A DNA stretch of 35,417 nucleotides from an uncultured Verrucomicrobiota bacterium. Its GTDB lineage: Bacteria; Verrucomicrobiota; Verrucomicrobiia; Limisphaerales; UBA9464. The DNA lies in NCBI GenBank assembly GCA_903821635.1, contig CAIJLV010000041.1, positions 1 to 35,417 on the forward strand, read 5' to 3'. Both the position numbers and the translations under genes were made by a program. Shown piece after piece: positions 1-9,557 of the stretch. Below the pieces are notes generated by a model, which saw nothing but the letters and a program-made list of their open reading frames with translations, was not told where the DNA came from and did not search any database. Each line of letters opens with the position of its first letter. The stretch's first letter is position 1.

Positions 1-3
1 AAT

Positions 4-1479
4 TTACTGCACTCCGCCCATCCAGCGACGGACCGGCTTGTTCAGTAACAGCAGTCCTCCCCCGGCCACCCCGGCCACCGCGACGACCTGAAGCAACTTC
101 CCAGACATGGCCGTCGTCGTGTCGCCAGTGACCTCGCCGGCGAACAGGCCCGCGATCAGGTTGCCGACCGAAGCCGCCAAGAACCAAATGCCCATCATCT
201 GCCCGACCAATCGCGGCGGCGCGAGCTTGGTCACGGAACTCAGCCCGACCGGGCTGACGCAGAGCTCGCCGAGAACGTGCAGCAGGTAGGTTATCACCAG
301 CCACGAAGGCCACACCAAACCACCGGCCGCCGCCCGCTTGGCCGCCAACGCCACCACGAGGAAGCCACCCGCGAGCAGCAGCAGCCCGAGTGACATCTTT
401 ACCGCCAGCGAAGGGTCGCGGCCACGCCGGCCCAAGGCCAGCCACAGCGCCGCTGCCGCGGGGGCGAACACGATGACAAAAATCGCCGGCAGCGCCTGAA
501 ACCAGCCGGTGGGAATCGTCCAGTTGAAGCTCGGCAGCAACCGTTGGGTGTGCCGTTCGGCGAACAGATTGAGCGACGAACCGGCCTGCTCGTAGCCCGC
601 CCAGAACAAGGCCGCCGAGACGAACAACAGCACGATCACACCCAAACGCCCCCGCTCAGTGCGAGTCAGCCCCGCACCCAAGAAGGCCCAGAGAAAGTAA
701 GCCCCGGCCAGCCCCACGAGCAGCACCGTGGTGTTTTGGGCGAGCCAGACGGGATTCACCTTCAACACCCCGGCAAATACGAGTCCGAGCCCCACCAAGG
801 CCACCGCCAGCGCCGTCCCCACCAGCGCCCAGTCCCGCCGGGTTGCAAAACCGCCGTGGGCCGGCACGCCGCCGGTTTGGCCCAAGTGATGTCGCGTGAG
901 CCGGAATTGGATGACTCCAAGCACCATGCCCACACCCGCGGCGGCAAAGCCATAATGCCAATTCCACTTCTCCCCGAGCGCCGAACAAAGGATCGGCCCC
1001 AGGGCCGCGCCCACGTTGATCCCCATGTAGAAAATCGTAAACCCGGCGTCGCGCCGGGCGCCGCCCTCTGGATAGAGCGCCCCGACAAGCGCACTGATGT
1101 TCGGTTTCAGCAGCCCGGTGCCGGCGATCACGACCAGCAACCCGGCGAAAAAGAACTGAATGACCGGCACCGCGAGCAGGAAGTGGCCGAGGGAAATCAG
1201 CAACCCCCCGATCCAGACCGCCCGTTGCGCCCCCAACAACCGGTCGGCCAACCACCCACCCGGCAACGCCGCCAGATACACGCCCGCCGTGTAGAGTCCA
1301 TAGATGGCGGTGGCGACTTCATCCGTGAACCCGAGTCCGCCGTTCTGCACTTGGTCCACCATGAACAACACAAGCAGCGCCCGCATGCCGTAATAGCTCA
1401 GGCGCTCCCACATTTCCGTGAAAAACAGCGTGTAAAGACCACGCGGATGGCCTGGGACCGGGGTGGGAACAGCGGACAT
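4..1479 (-). CDS. POT/PTR2 family proton-dependent oligopeptide transporter
   Basis: Inner-membrane proton symporter expected to import di- and tripeptides. Near the N-terminus the POT signature FFTEMWERLSYYGMRALL gives the ExxERFxYY proton-coupling motif (E22, E25, R26, Y29, Y30). It is followed by a GGWLADRLLG loop typical of major facilitator proteins and the second family motif FTIFYMGINVGAALGP. Many hydrophobic segments run to the end, and 491 residues is normal for bacterial POT proteins. The ATG start at 1479 places the signature where family members have it, and the TAA stop lies at 4-6, so the gene is complete. It is divergent from the next gene with about 90 bp between starts. Family assignment is secure; the exact substrate is not visible from sequence. 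Confidence 0.95.
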   Translation of the reverse strand: MSAVPTPVPGHPRGLYTLFFTEMWERLSYYGMRALLVLFMVDQVQNGGLGFTDEVATAIYGLYTAGVYLAALPGGWLADRLLGAQRAVWIGGLLISLGHFLLAVPVIQFFFAGLLVVIAGTGLLKPNISALVGALYPEGGARRDAGFTIFYMGINVGAALGPILCSALGEKWNWHYGFAAAGVGMVLGVIQFRLTRHHLGQTGGVPAHGGFATRRDWALVGTALAVALVGLGLVFAGVLKVNPVWLAQNTTVLLVGLAGAYFLWAFLGAGLTRTERGRLGVIVLLFVSAALFWAGYEQAGSSLNLFAERHTQRLLPSFNWTIPTGWFQALPAIFVIVFAPAAAALWLALGRRGRDPSLAVKMSLGLLLLAGGFLVVALAAKRAAAGGLVWPSWLVITYLLHVLGELCVSPVGLSSVTKLAPPRLVGQMMGIWFLAASVGNLIAGLFAGEVTGDTTTAMSGKLLQVVAVAGVAGGGLLLLNKPVRRWMGGVQ

Positions 1480-1570
1480 GCGGCCGAGGAGTAAGCCGAA
1501 AAAAGCCAGCGGGTCGAGTCCGCACGTTTCCCGCCTTTATTCCGACCGATTCTAAGCTTAACCTCCCGTA

Positions 1571-2791
1571 GTGGCGTGGCGCATCGACAGCAACGTAAGG
1601 CGGGGTGAAATTGACAACCGCACGAAAGGAAGCGTGAAGGGCCGAATCTGGCTGCACGGCGTGCGGGCGCCGATCGGCTTGGAATTCGCCGGCAACGCTT
1701 GCCCTGACCTCGCCGGCTGCCTTTTGGAATTTAAAAACCGGGAAGCCACCTCCCCCCTACCCCGTGATCGCCGACTGGCCAGCCGGCTCCAGGGAGTCGT
1801 CGGCGACCTGACCGCGTCCCGCAAAGTCCGCTTGGCCGACGAGGACGAGGAGGGCTTTCCCGTCGCCACGGATTCTTGGGGCAACGCGCTCTACTTGGAA
1901 TGGTTCACCCCCGACCATGGGCGGATGGTGATCGAGTCCACCGCCTTCCGGCTCCGGGTGTCCGCTCCGGAATGGGTGCTCTCGCCCGCCGAAGAAACAG
2001 TCCGCAAACTCGGTTCAGAACAGGCGTTTCTCCACTTTCTGGGCGGCCTCGACGACGCCCTCGCCAAAGCCGAGGCCCAGACTCCATCGGTCGACAAACC
2101 GGACTGGGACGAATTCGACTACGAAAAACTCCTCCGCGAAAGCGACGCGCGCACCGACAAATACTCGGCCCTGCTCGACCGCTACCTAGATCATCCAGAA
2201 CGCGACGCCATCGTGGGCCGATTCATGGGCTGGAACGAAGCGACGCCCGGGTCACCCACCGGGGGGGACGAGGACTGGGACGAAAGCGAAGCTACCCACT
2301 TGGACGACGCGATGCGGCATGCCCTCGATGAAGCGGCCGCCCTCGCCGCCGACGAGGAGGCAGAACCCGACCCCTCGACCGAGGGCCAAGATTGGGTGCG
2401 GGCGGCGGACGGAGCCTTGTCGCATCCCCTCTCCTTGCGGGCCTTTGACAGCTCGATGCGCCTTTGGCGGGCGGTCCACTCCACGCCCGCTGGCGCCGCG
2501 GTCGCCCCGGATCTCGACGAGTTGGTGAGTGAATTTCAGACCACCACCGCCAAAATCGCCGGCGCCTTGGATTCGCTCGCCTACGGGCGAGACCACGAAC
2601 ACGGCCCCTTTATTGTCGCCACCCTGAAGCGGGCCCTCAGCCACCTGCACCGATCCCAAGCCGCCCTCGAGCGCGCCACCCCACGCCGGCTGTTGTCGCC
2701 CCAAGCCTTCGTGACGGCGCGCACCGAACTATTCGACATTCGCGAGGAAATCCTGCGCCTGATGCAGGAATTCCGCAGCGGCGACGCCTAA
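1571..2791 (+). CDS. Conserved hypothetical protein with acidic central region
   Basis: A 406-residue soluble protein with no signal peptide or membrane segment. It starts with GTG (MAWRIDSNVRRGEID). The N-terminal ~130 residues look beta-rich and contain RGEIDNRTKGSVKGRIWLHG, a pattern I recall from uncharacterised verrucomicrobial proteins (memory, not a search). The middle, about residues 180-270, is strongly acidic and the C-terminal third is predicted helical. It ends 45 bp before the convergent Ser/Thr kinase stop at 2836. Codon use matches the neighbours and the frame is uninterrupted, so it is a real gene. No function can be assigned. Confidence 0.8.
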   Translation: MAWRIDSNVRRGEIDNRTKGSVKGRIWLHGVRAPIGLEFAGNACPDLAGCLLEFKNREATSPLPRDRRLASRLQGVVGDLTASRKVRLADEDEEGFPVATDSWGNALYLEWFTPDHGRMVIESTAFRLRVSAPEWVLSPAEETVRKLGSEQAFLHFLGGLDDALAKAEAQTPSVDKPDWDEFDYEKLLRESDARTDKYSALLDRYLDHPERDAIVGRFMGWNEATPGSPTGGDEDWDESEATHLDDAMRHALDEAAALAADEEAEPDPSTEGQDWVRAADGALSHPLSLRAFDSSMRLWRAVHSTPAGAAVAPDLDELVSEFQTTTAKIAGALDSLAYGRDHEHGPFIVATLKRALSHLHRSQAALERATPRRLLSPQAFVTARTELFDIREEILRLMQEFRSGDA

Positions 2792-2835
2792 ACCGGCACG
2801 CAGGCCGCGCCGGAGCGCGACTTCGCCGCCGCCCG

Positions 2836-5190
2836 CTAAACCGCACCAGTCACGGTGGCCTCCACCTCGGTCCCGCCGGGGCTGCCCGTGCGCCCGCTGA
2901 CGTTGATTCTCAGGGTTGCCTCCGCCTTTACCCCCGGTTTCGCCACGGACTGGGGCAAACCCACTTGGCCGAAACGCTGCCACCAAGTCCGCGCCTGTTC
3001 GGGCGTCCAAGTGCCGGCCAGCGGGCAGGCTTGCAACGCGGCGGTCAGCTCCGCAATCGACTGGGGACGGCCGGCAGGATCCTTTTCCAAACACCGGAGG
3101 ATGATCCGCTCCACCGCCTGACTGAGGTTCTGCGGTGACCGCGCCGAAGGCGGCAACGGCAGGGCGGTAAGGTGCTTCTGCCAAACCTCCGTGTGGTCTT
3201 CGCCGTCGAAGACGGGCGCCCCAGTGAGCAGCATATAACCCACCGCTCCAACGGCGTAAATGTCACTTCGGGCATCGCCAGCGCCGGGACGTTGAATGGT
3301 CTCGGGCGCCATGTAGAGCGGGGTGCCGAGAAAGCGGCTGGTATCCGGCAATTCCAAGGCTGGAACCGGCCCTTCGCCCACCTCGGACACGCGGCCCACG
3401 AGGCCGAAGTCCAACACCTTGACGGTGTCGGTCACGCCTCCCCGTTCGCAGAGGAACAAGTTCCCTGGCTTGATGTCGCGGTGGATCAACCCGGCGGAAT
3501 GGGCTTCGTGCAACGAGCCGCAGACCTGTGTCAGCAGGTGCAGGACGCGGGCTTCGGGTTGCGCCCCGTGCCGGTCGATCAACTCCTGCAGGGTGAGCCC
3601 GCGGAGCAGTTCCATCGCGTAGTAGAAAATATCGTCCGCGGTGCGACCGTAATCATAAATCTGGATCGTGTTCGGGTGCGTGAGTTGACAGGTCAGCCGG
3701 ACTTCATGCTCGAACTGGCGAATCAAGTTAGCGTCGGCACGGTTCGGCAGTAACAGCTTTACGGCGGTCTCCCGGCGCAGCAACGCGTGGTGCGCCCGAT
3801 AGACTACGCCCATGGCGCCTTCACCAATCTTTTCATCCAAGGTGTATTGGCCAAGTTGCCGCGCCTTCAGAGCGGCCTCGTTGAACTTTCGCCGCCACGT
3901 CACGTTGAGGTAAGCGGCCATCAGCGTGATGGTCGTGACCAGCGCCAGCAGGGCGAAGAGGGCCGCAAAAATCAAACGCAGCACCCGCAACGACTGGTAG
4001 GCCTCGGTCGCATCCATCTTGGTCAGCACTCCGAAGTTCAGCTCCGGCAACCAACGCCAAGCCCCGACCACGGGCACACCGCGATAATCGCGAGACGTCG
4101 CCACCTTTACCCCGCCGCCCCCCGCCACGGCATCGGCGACCATCAGCATCAGGGGCCGCGCGGCGAATTGCGCGGCGTCAAGGCGGGTGCCCCCGGTGAG
4201 GTCCACCCCTGGATCGCGCAGCGTGACGTTAAGCGAGGAGGTGACCGTGGCGGCATTCGTGAGGAGACCCAACCCGCGCAATTGGTCGTCAAACCGGCTC
4301 TGGGAAATCAGCAAACCCGAAGGATCAAAGGCGAAGGTTTCACCGGTCTTGCCGGAGCGCGCGACTGAGAGGACTCGGGTGAATTCCAGTTCCGGTCGCA
4401 CAATGCACGCCAGCGCCCCGATGACTTCACCAGCGGCTGTGCGCACCGGCGCAACGACCTGCATGAGACTGAGCTCTGCCCGCGGTCCACCGGGTCCACG
4501 ATCAGGCGGGCCGCCGCGCTCCCCCCCCTCGCGGGGTGGTAGCGCCTCGCCGGGAGGCCGACCCTCCTCTGGGCGCGGCCGGTTCGGGGCCGCCGCAAGC
4601 CCCCCACCGAGGCGCGCTTCTGGGGTATCAAGCCAACCCGGGTGCCGCATTCCCGGCCCGCCCGGCCCGCGTGGGCGCAGGGCTTTGAAGGGAGTGATGA
4701 GCACCGTCTTGCCCGACGCAAACAAGGCGCGGTAACGCTCGGTAAGGCTCTCCGAAACAGCGCCCCCAAGCCGGGCGGGGCCGCGCCCGGTGACGGCGAC
4801 GATGTTGAGGTTGGTAGTGACGAGTTCAGCGACGCCGTAGCCGGCCGCCCGGACTCGTTCTCCGAGTAACTGCTGGAAGCGGGCCTGCTGCGGCAGGTCT
4901 CCGAGTTGCTGCCGGTTTAGTTCCCGCCCAGCGCTGGCAGCGACGAGTTCGCTCGCGAGTTGACGCACCTCGGGATCGTTGGCCAACAGGCCGGCAAGCC
5001 GCTCCTGATTGCTGACCCAGATTTCCAGCGCGGTGACGTTAGCATCGAGGACGGTGCCCAATTCCCCGATGAGTTTGGTTTCCACCGTGCGGCGCACCGC
5101 GTCGTGACTCCACCAACCCACGACGCTGAGCAACCCCGCCGCCAGCAGCGGGGCGCCAAAGAGGAACCGTTTTCGGGTGCGGGTCATCAT
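2836..5190 (-). CDS. Transmembrane Ser/Thr protein kinase with extracytoplasmic dCache-like sensor
   Basis: A 784-residue receptor-like Hanks-type kinase. Numbered from MMTRTRKRFL, TM1 is about residues 8-27, then an extracytoplasmic domain to about 400. That domain carries a Gly/Pro/Arg-rich insert (about 172-238) and the dCache-like stretch SGKTGETFAFDPSGLLISQS (279-298). TM2 is about 403-427. The cytoplasmic kinase domain runs from about 449 to 720: glycine loop GEGAMGVVY, Lys478 in AVKLLL, catalytic HRDIKPGN with Asp572, and DFG Asp594. The frame stays open to 5460, but the extra 90 codons overlap the upstream CotH gene and are Arg/Pro-rich shadow, so ATG 5190 (or the adjacent ATG at 5187) is chosen. 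It probably phosphorylates cytoplasmic targets in response to an envelope signal; the ligand is unknown. Confidence 0.9.
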   Translation of the reverse strand: MMTRTRKRFLFGAPLLAAGLLSVVGWWSHDAVRRTVETKLIGELGTVLDANVTALEIWVSNQERLAGLLANDPEVRQLASELVAASAGRELNRQQLGDLPQQARFQQLLGERVRAAGYGVAELVTTNLNIVAVTGRGPARLGGAVSESLTERYRALFASGKTVLITPFKALRPRGPGGPGMRHPGWLDTPEARLGGGLAAAPNRPRPEEGRPPGEALPPREGGERGGPPDRGPGGPRAELSLMQVVAPVRTAAGEVIGALACIVRPELEFTRVLSVARSGKTGETFAFDPSGLLISQSRFDDQLRGLGLLTNAATVTSSLNVTLRDPGVDLTGGTRLDAAQFAARPLMLMVADAVAGGGGVKVATSRDYRGVPVVGAWRWLPELNFGVLTKMDATEAYQSLRVLRLIFAALFALLALVTTITLMAAYLNVTWRRKFNEAALKARQLGQYTLDEKIGEGAMGVVYRAHHALLRRETAVKLLLPNRADANLIRQFEHEVRLTCQLTHPNTIQIYDYGRTADDIFYYAMELLRGLTLQELIDRHGAQPEARVLHLLTQVCGSLHEAHSAGLIHRDIKPGNLFLCERGGVTDTVKVLDFGLVGRVSEVGEGPVPALELPDTSRFLGTPLYMAPETIQRPGAGDARSDIYAVGAVGYMLLTGAPVFDGEDHTEVWQKHLTALPLPPSARSPQNLSQAVERIILRCLEKDPAGRPQSIAELTAALQACPLAGTWTPEQARTWWQRFGQVGLPQSVAKPGVKAEATLRINVSGRTGSPGGTEVEATVTGAV

Positions 5191-5299
5191 AAAGGGGCGC
5201 TTGGTGGTTTTTAGACGGGCGACTCGAACCAGTCTCCCGCAAAATATCTCCGAGGCAAGGTCACGCCGCCGCCGCGACCGGGGCCGCGGCCAGTTGGGT

Positions 5300-7564
5300 T
5301 TATGGATTGGCGGCGCCCGGAGTCGGTTCCAGCGTTTGGAATTCCGTCGGGGCCGCGGCCGAGCGGCCGTAGGCTTGATCCTGGGCCAGCGGCCCGAAGG
5401 TGACGGAATCAAGCAGGGCGTTGGAATTGGCGTCCGTGTCCACAAGGAAGACCGACTCACCGTCGTTATTCAGCTTGAAGCTCGCGTGCAGGCCCGGGGC
5501 AGCGGCGCCGTCTTCATCGGCCCACACCAGCAGGTAGCCGCCGGCCGCGAGTTTGGTGCCATCCGGAAACTGCCATTTGCGCGGGTTGCTGGGTTCATCG
5601 CTGAGGTATTGGCCGGTGAGCGTGACTTCTTCGGTCGAGACGTTGTGCAACTCGATCCAGTCGTCGAATTCGCCCTGCGGGTCGGCGAAGGTGCCGCTGT
5701 TGCTGGCCTGAAGTTCGTTGATGACGATCGCCGAGGCGCCGCCCAGCGAGGTGGTGACCCGGTAGGTGAACGCCTTGTCTTCGGGTTGGGCCGGCAGGAA
5801 ACGGGCGGCTTGGGCGGCGTTGCCAGAGCGGGCTTCGAGGTAATAACGAACCTTGGTGCCGGCGACAAAGCCAGCGGTCATGCCGCCGTAGAGGCCGTCG
5901 CCCGCCGCGCCGTCACCGTGCGCGCCGTCGTCCCACATCGGAGTGCGCGCAAACCTCCCGACCGGGCCGCCGCGGTAGTAGAGCCAGACTGAAGCCACGC
6001 CTTCAGCCGCATAGGGCGACACCTGCGCGGTGATCACGGCGCCGACGCCGGCCGGCGTCGGAGCGGGCGTCGAAACGGCGCTGATCGTGGGCGCGACGGG
6101 TTTCAGTTCGGCGTGGTTGGTCAGGAATTGGTAGCGGTTGGTGACGAAGGTTTTCAGCGCGGTCAGGTCGGTGTTGTAGGTGGTCATCGAATAGCTCTTT
6201 TTCGGATCCGCGGTGATGGCGGCCACGCTTAGGTTGGCGAACTGATTGATGAGGGGCGTGAGTTGGCTGGGGTGGAACGATTCCTCCAGCACGGTGCGCA
6301 GGTGGGCGAGGTAACGCTGTTTCACCTCTGGATTGGCGATGAACTGCTTGAGCACGGGGCGGTTCGTGCCGGTGGAACCCTGCAACGGAGTCAGGTTCAC
6401 ATCACCGACCACAAAGGCTTCGTTGCCGTCGTGTTCCAGCGGATGCAGGCGCCCGCTCTCGGGCTCGAAGTAGAACTGGTAGTCGGCGCCCTTGTTCCAG
6501 TAGCTGTCGTCGTCCGTGAAAATGTTTTCCAGCGCGAGGAACCAACACCAACGGTCCACGGCCAGGACGCCATCCACCTGCTCCATAAAGTTCGTGGCGG
6601 AGACCGGGGTGAAGTTCAGCACGTAAATCGCGTTGGTGAGTCGAATCCACGCGGCATTCGTGTCGGCACTGTGCTTCAGTTCGTAGTTCGCCCGGTAGGT
6701 GCTCAGGCTCGGGCCCTGCCAACTGAGCGCCGAGAGCGGACTGGTGAACCCACCGCCACCGCCCGGCCCGCCGGGACCACCGCCGCCCGTGCCCGCCGCG
6801 TTGGGCGCGCGCCAGCGGTCGCCGTCGTTGTTCGGGAACCAGTCCTTGACCAGATCGCCGTCACCGTTTTGCGCGAGTGAGTAGACACCCCAGTTTTGGC
6901 CGTTGATATAAAGTTGGGCGAGCGCGGCCTTCGGGCACGGCGTATAGCGCGCCATCACGGTGAAAAAGACCGGTTCCCGCATGATGGACTCGTCGCCGGC
7001 GGCGTTGTTGAGATTGATCGTCTCATAACCCATCAGCTCGGTCGCGTCGTTGGTGTAGTTGAGCGTGAGGTTCACCGATTTCTTGGTGCCTCCCATGTCG
7101 AACGACGAATTGCCCTTGTAGCGGGCGCCCACGCCGGTGAGCGCAGCGCCGTTGTCCAAGGTCAGCGAGCTCAGGACATTCCCCCCCGTGGTGCGCGCCG
7201 AGGTCAGCAGGGTGGCCCAGTTGGCCTGCGTAAAGGTGAGGTTAAAGGTGCGCAACAGGGCTGGATCGAACAGTCCCTCGGTGCGCACGGCGCGGAAGAA
7301 ACCGGCGGGCTCGACGAATTCGCCCAACACCTTGGCCGGCGCGTTGGTTTCGTCGCCCGCCAAAAGTGTTCCCATCGCGGTGACATTCGCCCAATTGACG
7401 AAGTCGGACGACGCTTGCAGGCGCCAGTCATTGTCCGGGTCGCCGATGACTTGGACGGAAGTCACCCCGGCGTTGGATTGAAGGCGAAGGTCGGCGGCTA
7501 GAGCCGGAATCGCCCAAACAGCGGCGGCCAGCACAGCGGGCAAGAATGAGGAAAGTGATTTCAT
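5300..7564 (-). CDS. Secreted CotH-family kinase with C-terminal lamin-tail domain
   Basis: A 754-residue exported protein. Signal peptide about 1-23 ([24 protein letters not shown]). The CotH kinase-like region is about 100-480, with the family pattern [16 protein letters not shown] and the putative metal-binding Asp in [10 protein letters not shown]. It is interrupted by a glycine/proline-rich tract ([13 protein letters not shown]). An Ig-like stretch follows, and the C-terminus carries a lamin-tail domain ([20 protein letters not shown], then WIELHN). CotH proteins are atypical kinases known in spore coats; the role in Gram-negative envelopes is not established, and phosphorylation of exported proteins is inference. 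It lies 109 bp upstream of the Ser/Thr kinase and 150 bp downstream of a second CotH gene, all on the minus strand, so co-expression is likely. Confidence 0.9.
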   Translation of the reverse strand: MKSLSSFLPAVLAAAVWAIPALAADLRLQSNAGVTSVQVIGDPDNDWRLQASSDFVNWANVTAMGTLLAGDETNAPAKVLGEFVEPAGFFRAVRTEGLFDPALLRTFNLTFTQANWATLLTSARTTGGNVLSSLTLDNGAALTGVGARYKGNSSFDMGGTKKSVNLTLNYTNDATELMGYETINLNNAAGDESIMREPVFFTVMARYTPCPKAALAQLYINGQNWGVYSLAQNGDGDLVKDWFPNNDGDRWRAPNAAGTGGGGPGGPGGGGGFTSPLSALSWQGPSLSTYRANYELKHSADTNAAWIRLTNAIYVLNFTPVSATNFMEQVDGVLAVDRWCWFLALENIFTDDDSYWNKGADYQFYFEPESGRLHPLEHDGNEAFVVGDVNLTPLQGSTGTNRPVLKQFIANPEVKQRYLAHLRTVLEESFHPSQLTPLINQFANLSVAAITADPKKSYSMTTYNTDLTALKTFVTNRYQFLTNHAELKPVAPTISAVSTPAPTPAGVGAVITAQVSPYAAEGVASVWLYYRGGPVGRFARTPMWDDGAHGDGAAGDGLYGGMTAGFVAGTKVRYYLEARSGNAAQAARFLPAQPEDKAFTYRVTTSLGGASAIVINELQASNSGTFADPQGEFDDWIELHNVSTEEVTLTGQYLSDEPSNPRKWQFPDGTKLAAGGYLLVWADEDGAAAPGLHASFKLNNDGESVFLVDTDANSNALLDSVTFGPLAQDQAYGRSAAAPTEFQTLEPTPGAANP

Positions 7565-7584
7565 CGGAATGAGGCGTCTGAATT

Positions 7585-7609
7585 GCCCCCAACCCGCACC
7601 CGTGGGGGC
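7585..7609 (-). promoter_or_regulatory. GC hairpin in the leader of the lamin-tail CotH gene
   Basis: A perfect 7-bp inverted repeat, GCCCCCA (7585-7591) and TGGGGGC (7603-7609), encloses an 11-nt loop. It lies 21-45 nt upstream of the CotH start at 7564, between the two CotH genes. There is no T-tract on either strand, so a 5'-leader or processing structure is as likely as a terminator. Seen directly; the function is inferred. Confidence 0.3.
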
Positions 7610-7659
7610 CGGCGGGGAGTCTGAGGGGGAGTTAAACTAGGCGGTGCGAGCTAGCATGG

Positions 7660-7671
7660 TTACACCTGTAA
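7660..7671. promoter_or_regulatory. Candidate operator palindrome TTACACCTGTAA
   Basis: Two perfect 5-bp half sites, TTACA and TGTAA, are separated by 2 bp about 96 bp upstream of the lamin-tail CotH start. The surrounding 60 bp is less GC-rich than the genes. Short palindromes of this kind can be dimeric repressor sites, but no second copy was noticed nearby, so this is weak evidence. Confidence 0.2.
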
Positions 7672-7714
7672 TCGTTTGTCAGCAAAGGGAGGCAAATTGC
7701 AGGTGGCGGTGAAA

Positions 7715-9358
7715 TCATTTCGCCGCGGGAGCCGGTAGTGAGAGCAGGAAGGCGCGCCGTTGGTCCGCGAAATTCTTGAGTCCAAGGACTCCGCCTCGCC
7801 CCCGGCCGGGGCCGGCATCGTCGCCGTTTACCGCGCCGATCAGGCTCGTTTCAAAGGCCGCGGTTGAATCGAGTTTGCGGGTATCCGCTTTTACGTCCGC
7901 CGCGATCAAGTCGTGCAGCTTTTGCGCGACCGGACCCAAGCGTTGCCAATCCAGCCACTGCTCCGCGAGGGCGCGCTCGTAGGCGAGATAGCGCTCACGC
8001 AAGGCCGGCACGGCGAGCAACTTCGAGATGAGCGGCTTCGCGGCATCGTTCGCCGCGTGGAGGGGATCCAACTTCACCCCCTCGACCCGCTGACCAGCAC
8101 CGGGTCCACCGGGTCCACGACGACCGCCGGGGCCGCCCGGACCGCCACCGCCCGCTTGGCTAAAGCCTTCGTTCATGTCGTGCGGCACCAAGTGGAACTG
8201 ACCGGCCGCATCCTGATAGAGCGCGTAGTCGCTGGTGCGGATCCAGTAGCCGTCGTTGTTGATCAGGGCATTTTCCAAGGCCAGAAACTTCAGGGCGCCG
8301 TCAATATCCAGCAGCGGCTTGAGCGCAGCTTCCAAGGTTGCCGGCGGCGTTTCGTTCAGCACCTGCGTGAGTCGAATGAGGTCGGCCCAAACCTTGGGCG
8401 AATCCTTGGTCTTGAGGTCGTAGATCTTTTTATAGGCCGCAACGTCGTTGCCCAAATACGCGAGGTTGCCGCGCCCATTGGGACTGCCAGACACCTTCCA
8501 ACGCGCGCCTTTGGCGGAACCGAACGCCTCTTGGGTGAACTCCTTGTTGAACTGCTGCGCGCTGGCGTAAACGCCCCAACTTTCGCCGTTGATGACTACC
8601 CGCACCAGATTGACCTTCGGGGCGGGCAGGTAATTGCGGGCGATGTGACTGTAAAGGACCGGGCGAATGAAGGAGGGATCGCCGTGCGAATTCAGCAGGT
8701 TCAACGTGCGATAGCCGCCGAGGTTCTGCTCCTTGTGCACAAAATCGAGGGCGACATTCAGGGAACGTTTCCGGCCTTCGCCCACCATGAAATACGAGGA
8801 CATGCCGCGGAAATGAAGGCCCACGTCGGCGTAGGTTTTGCCGTCCACGGTCAACGTCGCCGGCACGTCCACATCGGTGTTGTTGAAGTCGGCGAGTTCT
8901 TTTTCCCAGTCGGCGTTTTCAAACTCGAAGAACAGGGTCCGAAGGATGCCCTCGTCATACAGGGGTGCCCCAGCGAAGGACTTCACCTCGGCGGGCGTGA
9001 GCTTGGAGCCAGGCGTGGCGGGCGGGGCTTCTCCACCGCCCCGGGGCCCCCGGGGGCCCCGCTGCCGACTGCGGCCGGACGCTTTTTCCTGCGCCAAGAA
9101 CTCCCGGGCCGCCGTGCGTTCCGCTGAGTTCAAGCGCTGGTCGCCGTCCTGATCGAACTGCTTCACCAGCTTGGTTTCCACCTGCATTCCCGGGCCGCCG
9201 GGACCGCCCGGTCCCCCTGGCGGCGGTCCGCCCGCTCCCGGTGGACCACCCAAGTCGCGCGGCGGCCCCGCCGGCGGCGGGTTGTCGGCGGCGAACGCTC
9301 CCGTGAGCGAAACGGAGACCACGAGAGCGGCGAAGAAGGGACGCAGGAGCGAGTGCAT
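7715..9358 (-). CDS. Secreted CotH-family kinase with EF-hand and collagen-like tract
   Basis: A 547-residue exported protein with a signal peptide about 1-23 (cleavage near AFAA/DNPP). A Gly-Pro-Pro-rich, collagen-like stretch (about 27-57) follows, then one canonical EF-hand loop DQDGDQRLNSAE (69-80; D69, D71, D73, E80). A basic GPRGPRGGG patch precedes the CotH kinase-like region from about 135. The expected catalytic-segment pattern is present: LENALINNDGYW and PHDMNEGF, the latter with the presumed metal-binding Asp. A second [16 protein letters not shown] tract follows this motif. Unlike its downstream paralogue it lacks a lamin-tail domain. It sits between an EF-hand gene and the other CotH gene on the same strand. 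Ca2+ binding is a reasonable inference; the substrate is unknown. Confidence 0.9.
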   Translation of the reverse strand: MHSLLRPFFAALVVSVSLTGAFAADNPPPAGPPRDLGGPPGAGGPPPGGPGGPGGPGMQVETKLVKQFDQDGDQRLNSAERTAAREFLAQEKASGRSRQRGPRGPRGGGEAPPATPGSKLTPAEVKSFAGAPLYDEGILRTLFFEFENADWEKELADFNNTDVDVPATLTVDGKTYADVGLHFRGMSSYFMVGEGRKRSLNVALDFVHKEQNLGGYRTLNLLNSHGDPSFIRPVLYSHIARNYLPAPKVNLVRVVINGESWGVYASAQQFNKEFTQEAFGSAKGARWKVSGSPNGRGNLAYLGNDVAAYKKIYDLKTKDSPKVWADLIRLTQVLNETPPATLEAALKPLLDIDGALKFLALENALINNDGYWIRTSDYALYQDAAGQFHLVPHDMNEGFSQAGGGGPGGPGGRRGPGGPGAGQRVEGVKLDPLHAANDAAKPLISKLLAVPALRERYLAYERALAEQWLDWQRLGPVAQKLHDLIAADVKADTRKLDSTAAFETSLIGAVNGDDAGPGRGRGGVLGLKNFADQRRAFLLSLPAPAAK

Positions 9359-9557
9359 GACTTGGTTACCTTTTTAAGACCGGGCGGGACTGGATTCGGT
9401 TTCCGCCGCCAGCGGTCGGGGTCTAAGAAAACCGAGCCCGATTAAGCCCGTGTGTGCCGCCCAGCCCAAATTTGTTAAGCGCAGGTAAATCAGCGTCCCC
9501 GAAGCCCACACACCGCCTCGGGCTGGGCTGCCGTCAGTTCGGAGCGCGGGACGCCGA
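9359..9557. other. Intergenic region with inverted repeats and a candidate regulator site
   Basis: The spacer between the EF-hand gene and the upstream CotH gene, with no convincing ORF. It contains GCCCAGCCC (9459-9467) matched by GGGCTGGGC (9520-9528). A GTGTGTG run just before the first arm can pair with CACACAC between the arms, an arrangement that could fold as a pseudoknot. The 19-bp motif at 9471-9489, listed separately, falls inside the loop. Confidence 0.35.
9471..9489 (+). promoter_or_regulatory. Candidate response-regulator site, copy 1
   Basis: TTTGTTAAGC-GCA-GGTAAA. It matches the site at 10327-10345 at 16 of 19 positions; only the 3-bp centre differs. GTTAA and GTAAA half sites separated by 6 bp resemble the direct-repeat architecture of CpxR/OmpR-type boxes (established for that family). 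It lies 113 bp upstream of the CotH start at 9358. Binding by the adjacent response regulator is inference. Confidence 0.4.

Noticed and set aside
5218..5245. A tRNA-like GGTTCGAGTC T-arm motif on the minus strand.
   Set aside because: The flanking bases cannot form the T stem and no acceptor, D or anticodon arm is present.
5282..5360. Two copies of GGCCGCGGCC at 5282 and 5351.
   Set aside because: Short palindromes of this kind are expected by chance in DNA this GC-rich, and one lies within coding sequence.
5191..5460. A 90-codon N-terminal extension of the Ser/Thr kinase frame.
   Set aside because: It is Arg/Pro-rich, overlaps the CotH gene and precedes the transmembrane N-terminus; a start at 5190 or 5187 is more natural.
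5177..5992. A long plus-strand ORF (271 codons) antisense to the CotH gene.
   Set aside because: It is a composition-driven shadow opposite a well-supported gene, with no domain motif.
7913..9127. A 404-codon plus-strand ORF antisense to the EF-hand CotH gene.
   Set aside because: It lacks signal, domain or plausible start context; the opposite strand has an uninterrupted CotH protein.
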